Positions 1-8,091 of a DNA stretch of 60,250 bases are shown in pieces. Each line of letters begins with the position of its first letter. Position 1 is the stretch's first letter. Origin of the DNA: Actinocatenispora comari (GTDB taxonomy: Bacteria > Actinomycetota > Actinomycetes > Mycobacteriales > Micromonosporaceae); the NCBI RefSeq assembly GCF_017312725.1, contig NZ_BOPO01000016.1:1-60250 (forward strand), written 5' to 3'. The notes under the pieces are model-generated. The model was not told the DNA's origin. It saw nothing but the letters and a program-made list of their open reading frames with translations, and made no database searches. A program made the position numbers and the translations under genes.

Positions 1-182
1 CGACCGGCCGCACCGCCTCGACCGGCGGCACCGGCGCGCCCGGCGCTGTCGGCGCTGCCGTCCCGGCCGACGCTGTCGGCGCTGCCGCCCCGGCCGACGC
101 TGCCGGCGTGACCGGTGCTGCCAGCGTGACCGTCGCTGCCGGCGGGGTCGAGCTCCACCGGCCCGAGCAGGCTGATCTGCAC
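1..182 (-). CDS. SARP/AfsR-type regulator, N-terminal fragment (cut by window edge)
   Basis: The frame starts at a GTG at 182, preceded by a strong ribosome binding site (gggaggagg, about 4 nt away), and stays open to base 1. The first residues read VQISLLGPVEL. This is the typical opening strand of the winged-helix DNA-binding domain of SARP/BTAD activators, which usually begin like 'MRFxVLGPLEV'. From residue 15 the sequence turns into a Gly/Ala/Ser/Asp repeat (units like GSADSVGR), which looks like a low-complexity insertion or divergent repeat. Only about 60 codons are visible, so neither the BTAD domain nor any ATPase domain can be checked. It is divergent from the GH84 gene. The alternative is an unrelated repeat-rich protein whose start resembles SARP by chance. 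Confidence 0.5.
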   Translation of the reverse strand, partial: MQISLLGPVELDPAGSDGHAGSTGHAGSVGRGGSADSVGRDGSADSAGRAGAAGRGGAAG

Positions 183-412
183 GGCACCTCCTCCCGGCCG
201 TCGATTCTCCCCCGCCGGGGCGGCCGGCGGCGGCACCGGGGCGGAACGGACGGCCGGGCCGGGCGCGAAAACGCTCGATGTCCCGTCATATCGAACAGAT
301 CTTGACATCTCCGGCGGTACGTGAGCTGATGGGACCCGACCCGGCGTCGATGCCGCGCGTACGTTGTGTCGCATCGCCCCTCGCGCCGGGCGCCGCTGTC
401 GCAGGAGGTCCC

Positions 413-2326
413 ATGCGTGTGTTCCGCGCCCTGCCCGCTGCCGCCGCGATCCTGCTCGCCGCGGCGACCCTCTCGGCGTCGGTGGCCGGCACGTCCGCCA
501 GCGCGGCACCGGCCGCGGTCCCCCGGATCGCGCCGACGCCGCAGCAGGTGACACCCGGCCGCGGCACGCTCGCGGTGCCGTCGACGGTGACCGTGGTCGC
601 CGGTACCGGCACCGACTCCGCGGCCCGCACCGCGTTGCGCGCGACGCTGCGGTCCGCCGGGGTGCGGCACGTGCGTACCGTGTCGCCGGCGCAGGCCGCG
701 CCGGCCGGCGCGCTGACGGTGTACCTGGGTGGGCCGGCGGAGAACCCGGCGACCGCCGGCGCGCTGGCCGGGCTGCACGCCGACGGCCCGGCCGGGCTGG
801 CCGCCGAGGGGTACGTGCTGGCCAGCGGGCTGGAGCGCGGGCACGGCGTGGTGGCACTGTCCGGTGTGGACGGTGCCGGCACGTTCTACGCGGTGCAGAC
901 GCTGCGGCAGCTGATCGGCCACCACGCGCTGCCGGCGGTGACGGTGCGCGACTGGCCGGCGATGCCGATCCGCGGCACCATCGAGGGCTTCTACGGCACG
1001 CCGTGGTCGCACGCCGACCGGCTCGACCAGCTCGACTACTACGGCGCGCACAAGCTCAACACGTACGAGTACTCCCCCAAGGACGACCCGTACCTGCGGG
1101 CGCAGTGGCGGGACGAGTACCCGGACGCGCAGCTGGCGGAGCTGTCCGAGCTGGTGGACCGGGCGAAGGTCAACCACGTGCGGTTCACCTACGCGCTGTC
1201 GCCGGGGCTGTCGGTGTGCTACTCGTCGGCCGACGACCTGGCGAAGCTGGTGGCGAAGTTCGAGCAGGTGTACGCGATCGGGGTGCGCTCGTTCAACATC
1301 CCGCTGGACGACATCAGCTACACGAAGTGGAACTGCGACGCCGACGCGCAGAAGTTCGGTACCGGCGCGGCCGCCGCGGGCGCCGCCCAGTCGTACCTGC
1401 TCGACGCGGTGAAAGACGCGTTCATCGGCAAGCACGCCGACGTGACGCCGCTGCAGACGGTCGCCACCGAGTACTACGACGTCACCGAGTCGCCGTACAA
1501 GAAGGCGCTGCGCGAGCAGCTCGATCCCGACGTGGTCGTGATGTGGACCGGCATCGGGGTGATCGCGCACGAGGTCACCGTCGAGCAGGCGCAGCAGGCC
1601 AAGCAGGTGTTCGGCCACGACATCCTGCTGTGGGACAACTACCCGGTCAACGACTACCTGCGCGGCCGGCTGGAGATGGCGCCGTACCTGCACCGGCAGG
1701 CCGGGCTGTCCGGCGTGCTGGCCGGCGACACCGCGAACCCGATGAACCAGGCCGCGGCGAGCAAGATCGCCCTGTACACGGTGGCCGACTTCTGCTGGAA
1801 CGACAGCGGCTACGACCCGCAGCGCTCCTGGGCCGCCGGCATCGACGAGTACGCCGGGGGCAACCATCGGCTCGCCGCGGCGCTGCGCGCGTTCGCCGAC
1901 GTGGAGTACCAGGTCCCGAAGATCACCGGGGAGCAGGCGCCGGAGCTGTCCGCGGCGATCAAGGACTTCTGGACGGCCTGGGCGGCGCACGACGCGCACG
2001 GCATCGCGACGTTCGAGCGGCGGGTGGCCGGGTTCGCGGCGGCGCCGGGGGTGATCCGGCAGCACGCCGAGCCGTCGTTCGTCACCGAGACCGACCCGTG
2101 GCTGACCTCGATGGCCGCCTGGGGTCGGGCGATGACCACCGCGCTGGACCTGCTGCAGGCGCAGCGCGACGGCGACACCGACCGGGCGGCCGCCGACCGG
2201 GCCGCGATCGCCGACCAGGTGGCGGCCGCGACCGCACCGGTCGACCCGATCGACGGCAAGACCCCGGTCAAGGTCGGTGACGGTGTCGTCGACCAGTTCG
2301 TCACCGACGCCCTCGCCACGAACTGA
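413..2326 (+). CDS. Secreted GH84 beta-N-acetylglucosaminidase (hyaluronidase/NagJ-like)
   Basis: This 637-residue exported glycosidase probably releases terminal beta-linked GlcNAc from extracellular glycans. The ATG at 413 is chosen because it follows gcaggaggt and opens a clear signal peptide (RVF..., hydrophobic core, SASA-type cleavage near residue 30). Residues about 40-180 form the small N-terminal domain usual before GH84 barrels. The catalytic barrel begins near residue 185 with the signature GTIEGFYGTPW. The adjacent Asp pair in IPLDDIS (about D299 and D300) matches the two catalytic aspartates of the substrate-assisted mechanism of the family. The C-terminal part is helical, and no carbohydrate-binding module is visible. 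A TTGACA box at 302-307 could be a -35 element, but no convincing -10 follows. The gene faces GH27 across a terminator and may feed the N-acetylhexosamine PTS and deacetylase about 18 kb away (inference). Confidence 0.9.
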   Translation: MRVFRALPAAAAILLAAATLSASVAGTSASAAPAAVPRIAPTPQQVTPGRGTLAVPSTVTVVAGTGTDSAARTALRATLRSAGVRHVRTVSPAQAAPAGALTVYLGGPAENPATAGALAGLHADGPAGLAAEGYVLASGLERGHGVVALSGVDGAGTFYAVQTLRQLIGHHALPAVTVRDWPAMPIRGTIEGFYGTPWSHADRLDQLDYYGAHKLNTYEYSPKDDPYLRAQWRDEYPDAQLAELSELVDRAKVNHVRFTYALSPGLSVCYSSADDLAKLVAKFEQVYAIGVRSFNIPLDDISYTKWNCDADAQKFGTGAAAAGAAQSYLLDAVKDAFIGKHADVTPLQTVATEYYDVTESPYKKALREQLDPDVVVMWTGIGVIAHEVTVEQAQQAKQVFGHDILLWDNYPVNDYLRGRLEMAPYLHRQAGLSGVLAGDTANPMNQAAASKIALYTVADFCWNDSGYDPQRSWAAGIDEYAGGNHRLAAALRAFADVEYQVPKITGEQAPELSAAIKDFWTAWAAHDAHGIATFERRVAGFAAAPGVIRQHAEPSFVTETDPWLTSMAAWGRAMTTALDLLQAQRDGDTDRAAADRAAIADQVAAATAPVDPIDGKTPVKVGDGVVDQFVTDALATN

Positions 2327-2330
2327 CCAG

Positions 2331-2363
2331 GCGGACGGGGCCGCCCGGAGCGGCCCCATCCGC
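2331..2363. terminator. Bidirectional hairpin terminator between GH84 and GH27 genes
   Basis: An 8-bp perfect stem GGGGCCGC/GCGGCCCC (2337-2344 with 2350-2357) has a 5-nt loop. It is extended by a second 5-bp pairing GCGGA/TCCGC across one mismatch. It sits between the stop codons of two convergent genes. Confidence 0.75.
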
Positions 2364-2416
2364 TTACGCCGCAACGGTTTCGCGACCGGGTACGCCGCGC
2401 CCGATGCTCCGCCGGG

Positions 2417-4645
2417 CTACTGCGACGACACCGTGAACCCGGTGAACCGCACCGTGGCGGGGCTGCCGGTGGCGTGCGAGGTGACGAACATGCCGGCGTC
2501 CTGGACGGCACCCTGACCGGGCACCGTCGCGGTGCCGACCGGATGCCAGCTGGTCCCGTCCAGCGAGTAGTAGCCGGCGTAGGTGTCGGCCGCGGTACGC
2601 ACCAGCCGCAGGTGCACCGGCAGCGTGTACGGGATGGTGCCGTTGGGCGGCGTCACCGCGTTGATCCGGGTACCGCCGGTGGAGTTCCACTCCAGCTGGA
2701 TGCCGCCGGACGGGGAGACGAGCAGGATCACGCCCTCCGGGCCGGTGTCGGAGGCGGTGGCGTCGTCGCGTACCAGGATCCCGGCCTTGCCGAACCCGGA
2801 CAGCCGGTCGGCGCCCGTCACGGTGGTCTCGACCGTGGCCGAGCCGGTGACGGCGCCCGGCCGGTAGACCGTGGTGTACGCGTCGGCGTTCTTGTACAGG
2901 TCCGACCCCGCGCCGGAGATCCCGAACGTGTCGTCCAGCTGGGCGTACCGGGCGGGTGCGTCGGTCGCCGACGAGTACGTCCGGTACGGCGCGCGCACCG
3001 GCGGGCTGGTCATCGGGACCGTGACCGTGGTCGAGGTGCTCCACCGCAGCCGACCGTGCCAGCGGCCCTCGGCGGTCGCGGTGAGCTCGTCGACCGGGAA
3101 CAGCCGGTCCGGTTCCGGTGGGGTGAGGCGGAACGTCGCCTGCACGCTCCGGCCGCTCGCGACGGCGGGGAACGAGGTCGGCGAGGTCGCCCGCACCTGC
3201 CAGCCCTGCGGTGCCGACACCCCCAGCTCGGCGCTCTGCACGGGCAGCACCCCGTGGTTGGTGAACGTGGCGGTCGCCGTCACCGGCTCGCCGCCGGTCA
3301 CCGTGCCGAGGCCGGTGAGTTGCAGCCCGGTGTGCGGCGGCTCCTGCGTCGGGTTGTCGATCGGGGTCACCCGGTACAGCGCGACGCCGTGCGCCGGCAC
3401 GTTCGCGCCGACCACCCCGGCGGTCTCGGTGCTGTCGTGCGCCCACAGGTCGCGGACCCGGTACCCGGTGGTGTCGCCGGCCAGTCCGACCGCGGCGGCG
3501 GTGGTCGACATCGATCGGCTGGTCGCCGAACGGTTCAGCAGCGCCACCGCGACGCTCCCGTCGGCCAGCGGCTTCGCCCACACCTCCTGGTCGCCGTCGT
3601 CGCGGATCCTGCTGCCCTCGATCCCGGCAGGATCCTGGTCGACCGCGATCACCTCGCGGTTGGCGAGGATGTCCCGCGAGGTGGCGTCCAGGTCACGGAT
3701 GTCGGCGCCGGCGATCAGCGGCGCGGCCAGCATCGCCCACATGCCGAAGTGGGCACGCGCCTCGGTGTCGGTCAGCCCCGGATACCCGGCGGTGTAGCCG
3801 CCGGGTACGACGCCGACCTCCAGCATGTCCGGGTCGTTCCAGTGCCCCGGGCCGGCGAACCGAGCGAGCCCGACCTGCTTGTCGAGGATGTTCACCACTC
3901 CGGCGGCACCCTGGTCCCACACCGGCTTGATGTCACCGGTGGTGCGCCACTGGGTGGCCACGTCGCCCCAGTACCCCGTCGCGCCCAGCGCGTTGCCGTC
4001 GGAGGGGTTGATGCTGTACACGATGTCGCGTCCGGTGGCCCGCAACGCGTCCCGCATCTGGGCGAAGGCGGTGGCGCGGTCCACGCCGTACTCGTTGGCG
4101 CCGCACCAGTCGTACTTGAGGTAGTCCACGCCCCAGGAGGCGAAGGTGTCGGCGTCCTGCTGCACGTGGCCCAGCGACCCGGACAGCCCGGGGTATCCGC
4201 GGTTGCGCTGGGCGCAGCTGCGCTTGCCGGGGTTGCCGTAGATGCCGAGCTTGAGGCCGAGCGAGTGGACGTAGTCGGCGAGCGGCTTGATCCCCTGCGG
4301 GAACCGGGTCGGGTCGGCCTGCAGGGCACCCTCGGCGCTCCGTTCCGGCGCCTGCCAGCAGTCGTCGATGTCGACGTAGACGTACCCGGCGTCGCGCAGC
4401 CCGGTGGACACCAGCGCCCGGGCCTCCTGCCGGATCACCTGGTCGCTGATGTCGCAGCCGAACTGGTTCCAGCTGTTCCACCCCATCGGCGGGGTGGCGC
4501 CGACGACGTCGGTCGCGGTGCCGGCGGCGGGGTCGTCGGCGGTGGCTCGCGCGGGCCCGGCGAACGCCAGGACCAGCAGTACCGACAGCGCGGCGGCCGC
4601 GGCGAGTCCCGGGCGGCGCCGTCGGCGCGGGTGTGCAAGGTGCAT
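2417..4645 (-). CDS. Secreted GH27 alpha-galactosidase with C-terminal accessory domains
   Basis: This 742-residue retaining alpha-galactosidase (melibiase family) releases terminal alpha-galactose outside the cell. The ATG at 4645 follows gggagcc and begins an Arg-rich signal peptide with a hydrophobic core and an ARA cleavage motif (about residue 34). The GH27 barrel starts at TPPMGWNSWN (residue 51). D179 in YLKYDWC fits the nucleophile, and D238 in WRTTGDI fits the acid/base. WNDPDML is the usual substrate-binding loop. After the barrel come a beta-sandwich, an NPCBM-associated (NEW3-like) domain starting near TGLQLTGLG, and a C-terminal beta-rich domain of about 200 residues (AYTTVYRPG..., FTGFTVSSQ) that resembles a concanavalin/DUF1349-like sugar-binding fold. 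The gene stands alone with its own upstream inverted repeat. Family assignment is firm; the exact substrate is not known. Confidence 0.92.
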   Translation of the reverse strand: MHLAHPRRRRRPGLAAAAALSVLLVLAFAGPARATADDPAAGTATDVVGATPPMGWNSWNQFGCDISDQVIRQEARALVSTGLRDAGYVYVDIDDCWQAPERSAEGALQADPTRFPQGIKPLADYVHSLGLKLGIYGNPGKRSCAQRNRGYPGLSGSLGHVQQDADTFASWGVDYLKYDWCGANEYGVDRATAFAQMRDALRATGRDIVYSINPSDGNALGATGYWGDVATQWRTTGDIKPVWDQGAAGVVNILDKQVGLARFAGPGHWNDPDMLEVGVVPGGYTAGYPGLTDTEARAHFGMWAMLAAPLIAGADIRDLDATSRDILANREVIAVDQDPAGIEGSRIRDDGDQEVWAKPLADGSVAVALLNRSATSRSMSTTAAAVGLAGDTTGYRVRDLWAHDSTETAGVVGANVPAHGVALYRVTPIDNPTQEPPHTGLQLTGLGTVTGGEPVTATATFTNHGVLPVQSAELGVSAPQGWQVRATSPTSFPAVASGRSVQATFRLTPPEPDRLFPVDELTATAEGRWHGRLRWSTSTTVTVPMTSPPVRAPYRTYSSATDAPARYAQLDDTFGISGAGSDLYKNADAYTTVYRPGAVTGSATVETTVTGADRLSGFGKAGILVRDDATASDTGPEGVILLVSPSGGIQLEWNSTGGTRINAVTPPNGTIPYTLPVHLRLVRTAADTYAGYYSLDGTSWHPVGTATVPGQGAVQDAGMFVTSHATGSPATVRFTGFTVSSQ

Positions 4646-4666
4646 GGGGTGGCTCCCTCGCAATGT

Positions 4667-4684
4667 GTGATTGTGTTGAATCAC
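4667..4684. promoter_or_regulatory. Inverted repeat, likely operator of the GH27 gene
   Basis: GTGATT-N6-AATCAC has perfect 6-bp arms in an AT-richer patch, 22-39 bp upstream of the GH27 start. Its position overlaps the likely promoter or leader, so a sugar-responsive repressor is plausible. The regulator is not identifiable from the sequence. Confidence 0.45.
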
Positions 4685-4975
4685 CGAGCCACTGGGCACC
4701 GTCGACCCCGACGGTCGCCCGGATGCACAGGTACGCTCACCTCGATGTGCAGGTGGGCCACGGCTCGGGGTAGCTGACACGACGCACGGGCGGAGGGAAG
4801 AACATCTCCGCATCGGACAGCTTCAAACTCAAGCACACAGAACACGACAGGTCAACGGCCGGCCGGACACACGAACCGACCGGCCGACCACGACCGGGCG
4901 CCACCGACCGAGAGAACGACGCCGGCGTGGCCGGCGGCCGGGACGTCCGTCACCGGCACGGCCGGCGGCCGGGCG
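4685..4975. other. Non-coding gap between tesB and the GH27 promoter
   Basis: No credible gene is seen in about 290 bp. Near the tesB stop there are GC-rich repeats (ggccggcggccggg occurs twice, around 4930 and 4960) that can fold and may end tesB transcription. The side nearest GH27 is less GC-rich and probably carries its promoter. Confidence 0.4.
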
Positions 4976-5911
4976 TCAGTTGCCGACGCGGCGCAGGAGG
5001 CCCTCCTGCACGACGGTGGCGACGTGGTGGCCGTCGATGGTGAAGATGCGGCCGGTGGCGAGGCCGCGGCCGCCGGACGCCGACGGGCTGGAGCAGTCGT
5101 ACAGGAACCACTCGTCGGCGTGGAACGGGCGGTGCAGCCACAGCGCATGGTCCAGGCTGGCGCCGGCGAACCCGTCCGGGCCCCACACCTCGCCGTGCCA
5201 GGACAGGACGGAATCGAGCAGGGTCAGGTCGGAGGCGTAGGTCAGCGCGCAGGCGTGCAGCAGCGGGGTGTCCGGCAGCCGGCCGGCGACCCGCAACCAG
5301 GCCCGCTGGTGTACCTCGGCGGGCCGGTCACCGCTGCGCACCCACCCGGGCTCGCCGACGTAGCGCACGTCGACCGACTGCGGCACCCGGGACCAGATGC
5401 CGAGCCGCTCGGGGTAGCGCGCCATCCGCTCGGCCAGCGTCGGCACCGACTCCGGTGGCGGCACGTCGGCCGGCGGCTGCGCCTGGTGGTCCAGGCCCGC
5501 CTCGGCGCGCTGGAACGACGCCGACATGAAGAAGATCGGCCGGCCGTGCTGGATCGCGGTCACCCGGCGCACCGAGAACGACCGGCCGTCCCGGATGACC
5601 TCCACCGAGTACACGATCGGGATCGACGAGTCGCCGGCCCGCACGAAGTAGCCGTGCAGTGAGTGCACGGTGCGGTCGGCGTCGACGGTACGGCCGGCGC
5701 CGACCAGTGCCTGCGCCGCGACCTGGCCGCCGAACACCCGCTGCGGGGCCACCGCGGGGCTGCGTCCCCGGTACAGGTTGACCTCGATCGTCTCCAGGTC
5801 GAGCACGTCGAGCAGGTCGTCGACCGCGGCCTGCCCGGTCAGCTGCCCGCCGCCCGGATCCGACCGGCCCGCCGGACCGGTCGGGTCGTCCGGGTCGTGC
5901 TGGTCGGGCAC
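4976..5911 (-). CDS. tesB: Acyl-CoA thioesterase II (double hotdog, TesB family)
   Basis: This 311-residue cytosolic enzyme hydrolyses acyl-CoA to free acid and CoA. It has two tandem hotdog halves: the first contains RVFGGQVAAQAL and HSLHGYFVRAGD (residues 57-95), the second contains the catalytic set. D228 in YASDLTLL, S252 in GASLDHALW and Q302 in VVQEGLLR correspond to the Asp-Thr/Ser-Gln triad of E. coli TesB. Length and motif spacing are normal for the family. The first 20 residues are an Asp/Gly/Pro-rich tail. The start lies 5 bp after the pyk stop, so the two genes form an operon, an arrangement also common in other actinobacteria. It was probably named correctly, although the physiological substrate range is unknown. 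Confidence 0.93.
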   Translation of the reverse strand: MPDQHDPDDPTGPAGRSDPGGGQLTGQAAVDDLLDVLDLETIEVNLYRGRSPAVAPQRVFGGQVAAQALVGAGRTVDADRTVHSLHGYFVRAGDSSIPIVYSVEVIRDGRSFSVRRVTAIQHGRPIFFMSASFQRAEAGLDHQAQPPADVPPPESVPTLAERMARYPERLGIWSRVPQSVDVRYVGEPGWVRSGDRPAEVHQRAWLRVAGRLPDTPLLHACALTYASDLTLLDSVLSWHGEVWGPDGFAGASLDHALWLHRPFHADEWFLYDCSSPSASGGRGLATGRIFTIDGHHVATVVQEGLLRRVGN

Positions 5912-5916
5912 GACGC

Positions 5917-7341
5917 TCAGACGGTGTCGGCGAGCGAACCGAGCCGGTGCACCCGGACCGTGTTGGTGGAGCCCGGGGTACCGGGCGGGCTGCCCGCCAC
6001 GATCACCACCGAGTCACCGGACTGGCCCCGGCCGACCTCCTGCAGCGCCTGGTCGACCTGCCGGAACATGTCGTCGGTGTGGTGCACGAACGGCACCAGG
6101 AACGTCTCCACGCCCCAGGTCAGCGCGAGCTGCCGGCGGACCTTGTCGTCCGGGGTGAAGGCGAGCAGCGGCAGCGACGAGTGCAGCCGGGACAGCCGCC
6201 GCACCGTGTCGCCGGTCTGGCTGAACGCCACCAGCGCCTTCGCGCCGATCACCTCGGCGGTGTGCGCCGCCGCGGCGGTGATCGCGCCGCCCTGGGTACG
6301 CGGGTCGTGCTGCAGGCCGGGGCAGCAGAACTCGCCGGACTCGGCGTACTCGACGATGCGGGCCATGGTGCGCACCGTCAGCACCGGGTACCGGCCGACC
6401 GAGGTCTCGGCCGACAGCATCACCGCGTCGGCGCCGTCGAGCACCGCGTTCGCCACGTCGGAGGTCTCCGCACGGGTGGGACGCGAGTTCTCGATCATCG
6501 AGTCGAGCATCTGGGTGGCGACGATGACCGGCTTGGCGTTCTCCCGGCACAGCTGCACCGCGTGCTTCTGCACCATCGGCACGCGCTCCAGCGGCAGCTC
6601 GACGCCCAGGTCGCCACGGGCCACCATCAGCCCGTCGAACGCGTCCACGATCGCGTCGAGCCGGTCGACCGCCTCCGGCTTCTCGATCTTGGCGATCACC
6701 GGGACCCGGCCGCCGAGCTCGTCCATGATCTCGTGCGCCGGCTTGATGTCGTCGGCCGAGCGGACGAACGACAGCGCCACCAGGTCGACCCCGAGGCCCA
6801 TCGCGAACCGCAGGTCGTCGGCGTCCTTGGCGGACAGCGCCGGAACGCTGATCGCCACGTTCGGCAGCGACAGACCCTTGTGGTCGGACACCGGGCCGCC
6901 CTCGACCACCAGGCAGCGGATGTCCCGGCCGTCGACGTCGGTGACCTCCAGCGCGATCTTGCCGTCGTCGACCAGCAGCCGGTCGCCGAAGTGCACCTCG
7001 GCCGGCAGCTTCTTGTACGACACGGAGACCCGCTCGGCGGTGCCCTCGACGTCCTCGGCGGTGATGACCACCGAGTCGCCGGTCTTCCACTCGACCTTGC
7101 CGTCGGCGAAGGTGCCGAGCCGGATCTTCGGGCCCTGGAAGTCGGCGAGGATGCCCACCGCCCGACCCGCCTCGTCGGCGGCCTGCCGGACCATGTGGTA
7201 GACGGCCTCGTGGTCGGCGTGGGTGCCGTGGCTGAAGTTCAGCCGGGCAACGTCCATGCCGGCCTCGACCAGGCCACGCATCCGGTCGGGCGTCGCCGTC
7301 GCTGGCCCGATGGTACAAACGATCTTCGCTCGACGTGTCAC
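5917..7341 (-). CDS. pyk: Pyruvate kinase
   Basis: This 474-residue glycolytic enzyme converts phosphoenolpyruvate and ADP to pyruvate and ATP. The GTG at 7341 (VTRRAKIVCTIGP) is preferred over longer frames. It gives the canonical N-terminus, and TAGCCT at 7349-7354 lies exactly 7 nt upstream, as expected for a leaderless mRNA. Visible landmarks are RLNFSHG near residue 36, the active-site lysine in IAKIEKPEAV, the metal/phosphate-binding MVARGDLGVELP and the signature NAVLDGADAVMLSAETS. The C-terminal allosteric domain ends in SPPGTPGSTNTVRVHRLG. Length is typical. It is co-transcribed with tesB downstream and divergent from the CD225-like gene. Confidence 0.97.
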   Translation of the reverse strand: MTRRAKIVCTIGPATATPDRMRGLVEAGMDVARLNFSHGTHADHEAVYHMVRQAADEAGRAVGILADFQGPKIRLGTFADGKVEWKTGDSVVITAEDVEGTAERVSVSYKKLPAEVHFGDRLLVDDGKIALEVTDVDGRDIRCLVVEGGPVSDHKGLSLPNVAISVPALSAKDADDLRFAMGLGVDLVALSFVRSADDIKPAHEIMDELGGRVPVIAKIEKPEAVDRLDAIVDAFDGLMVARGDLGVELPLERVPMVQKHAVQLCRENAKPVIVATQMLDSMIENSRPTRAETSDVANAVLDGADAVMLSAETSVGRYPVLTVRTMARIVEYAESGEFCCPGLQHDPRTQGGAITAAAAHTAEVIGAKALVAFSQTGDTVRRLSRLHSSLPLLAFTPDDKVRRQLALTWGVETFLVPFVHHTDDMFRQVDQALQEVGRGQSGDSVVIVAGSPPGTPGSTNTVRVHRLGSLADTV

Positions 7342-7348
7342 GGCAGCC

Positions 7349-7354
7349 AGGCTA
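7349..7354 (-). promoter_or_regulatory. -10 element TAGCCT of pyk (leaderless)
   Basis: On the minus strand TAGCCT is followed by 7 nt and then the GTG start. There is no ribosome binding site. The spacing places the transcription start on or next to the start codon. Confidence 0.55.
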
Positions 7355-7605
7355 TACCCGACGCCGGATCCACTGTGGCGCCCGTCCCACCCTGTCCGAT
7401 CAGCGGAAAGAGGCATCCGCGGGACTTCGCAGCGAGGACCGGAAATCGTTTGGCGACAGCGCCGAAACGGCGAAGATCCCACAGTCTGGGGCGGCCCACG
7501 GCGACGGATCACGGGTAGGTCACCGGTACGCCCGGGACTTGTCCGCCATGGCTACCGTTGCGACGTCGGTACCGGAACCGCCTGACGATCCCCGGGACGG
7601 TGCGC

Positions 7606-7884
7606 ATGCCCAGCGAGTACGACTACGCCAGCCAGTCGAGCGGCTCCAACCCGGGCACCTGGCTGGGGCTGTCGATCGCCTCGACGGTGTGCTGCTGCAC
7701 CCCGTTCGGCATCGTCGGCATCGTCTTCTCCGCGCTGGCGATGGGCGCCCGCGACCGCAACGACATGGACGAGATGGAGCGCCAGCTCTCCCGAGCCCGC
7801 GGCTGGACCATCGCCGCCATCGTCTGCGGCATCATCGGCGGGATCATCGTCTTCGCCGTCCGCGGCACCTCCGACCTCAACTGA
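7606..7884 (+). CDS. Small CD225/dispanin-like membrane protein
   Basis: This is a protein of about 92 residues with two membrane segments. The first contains STVCCCTPFGIVGIVFSA and the second TIAAIVCGIIGGIIVFAV. Between them is a short basic/acidic loop with LSRARGW. The pattern (a CCC-Pro-hydrophobic-G-I-V first helix, then an S-x-A-x-x-W into helix 2) is that of the CD225/dispanin family, the family of vertebrate IFITM proteins. Bacterial members are common and uncharacterised. The ATG at 7606 is chosen because the protein then starts just before the SEYDYASQSSGS tail. A GTG at 7600 and a longer frame from 7558 are alternatives. It appears to be monocistronic, just upstream of the accessory toxin-like locus, to which it need not be related. 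Confidence 0.7.
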   Translation: MPSEYDYASQSSGSNPGTWLGLSIASTVCCCTPFGIVGIVFSALAMGARDRNDMDEMERQLSRARGWTIAAIVCGIIGGIIVFAVRGTSDLN

Positions 7885-7989
7885 CCACGGCTTCTCGTCC
7901 GGGCGACCGGGCGGCTCGCAACCGGCGGTCGTGATTGCACCATTGCGCTACGTTCCTCCCCGTACCTGATCTCCGGGGAGGAAACGTCG

Positions 7990-8091
7990 ATGGGCGACCA
8001 CACCGCCACGGTCGGTCCCGCCCACCGCCACGAGGACCCACCCGGCGGTCCGTCGCACGCCCCGGACGAGGCGGGATGGGTGCGGGCGTGA
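7990..8091 (+). CDS. 33-residue ORF translationally coupled to the WXG100-like toxin gene
   Basis: The ATG at 7990 follows an excellent ribosome binding site (ggaggaa, 6 nt spacing), the best in this locus. The frame runs 33 codons and ends in TGA at 8089-8091, which overlaps the GTG start (8088) of the large downstream gene as GTGA. The peptide is hydrophilic, rich in His, Pro and Gly, and has no recognisable motif. Either it is a real small protein or it is a translated leader that delivers ribosomes to the large gene, whose own GTG has no strong site. I do not recognise any family. Confidence 0.5.
   Translation: MGDHTATVGPAHRHEDPPGGPSHAPDEAGWVRA

Noticed and set aside
302-330. TTGACA as a complete promoter for the GH84 gene
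   Set aside because: No -10 element with acceptable sequence is found at 16-19 bp. It is mentioned only as a possible -35.
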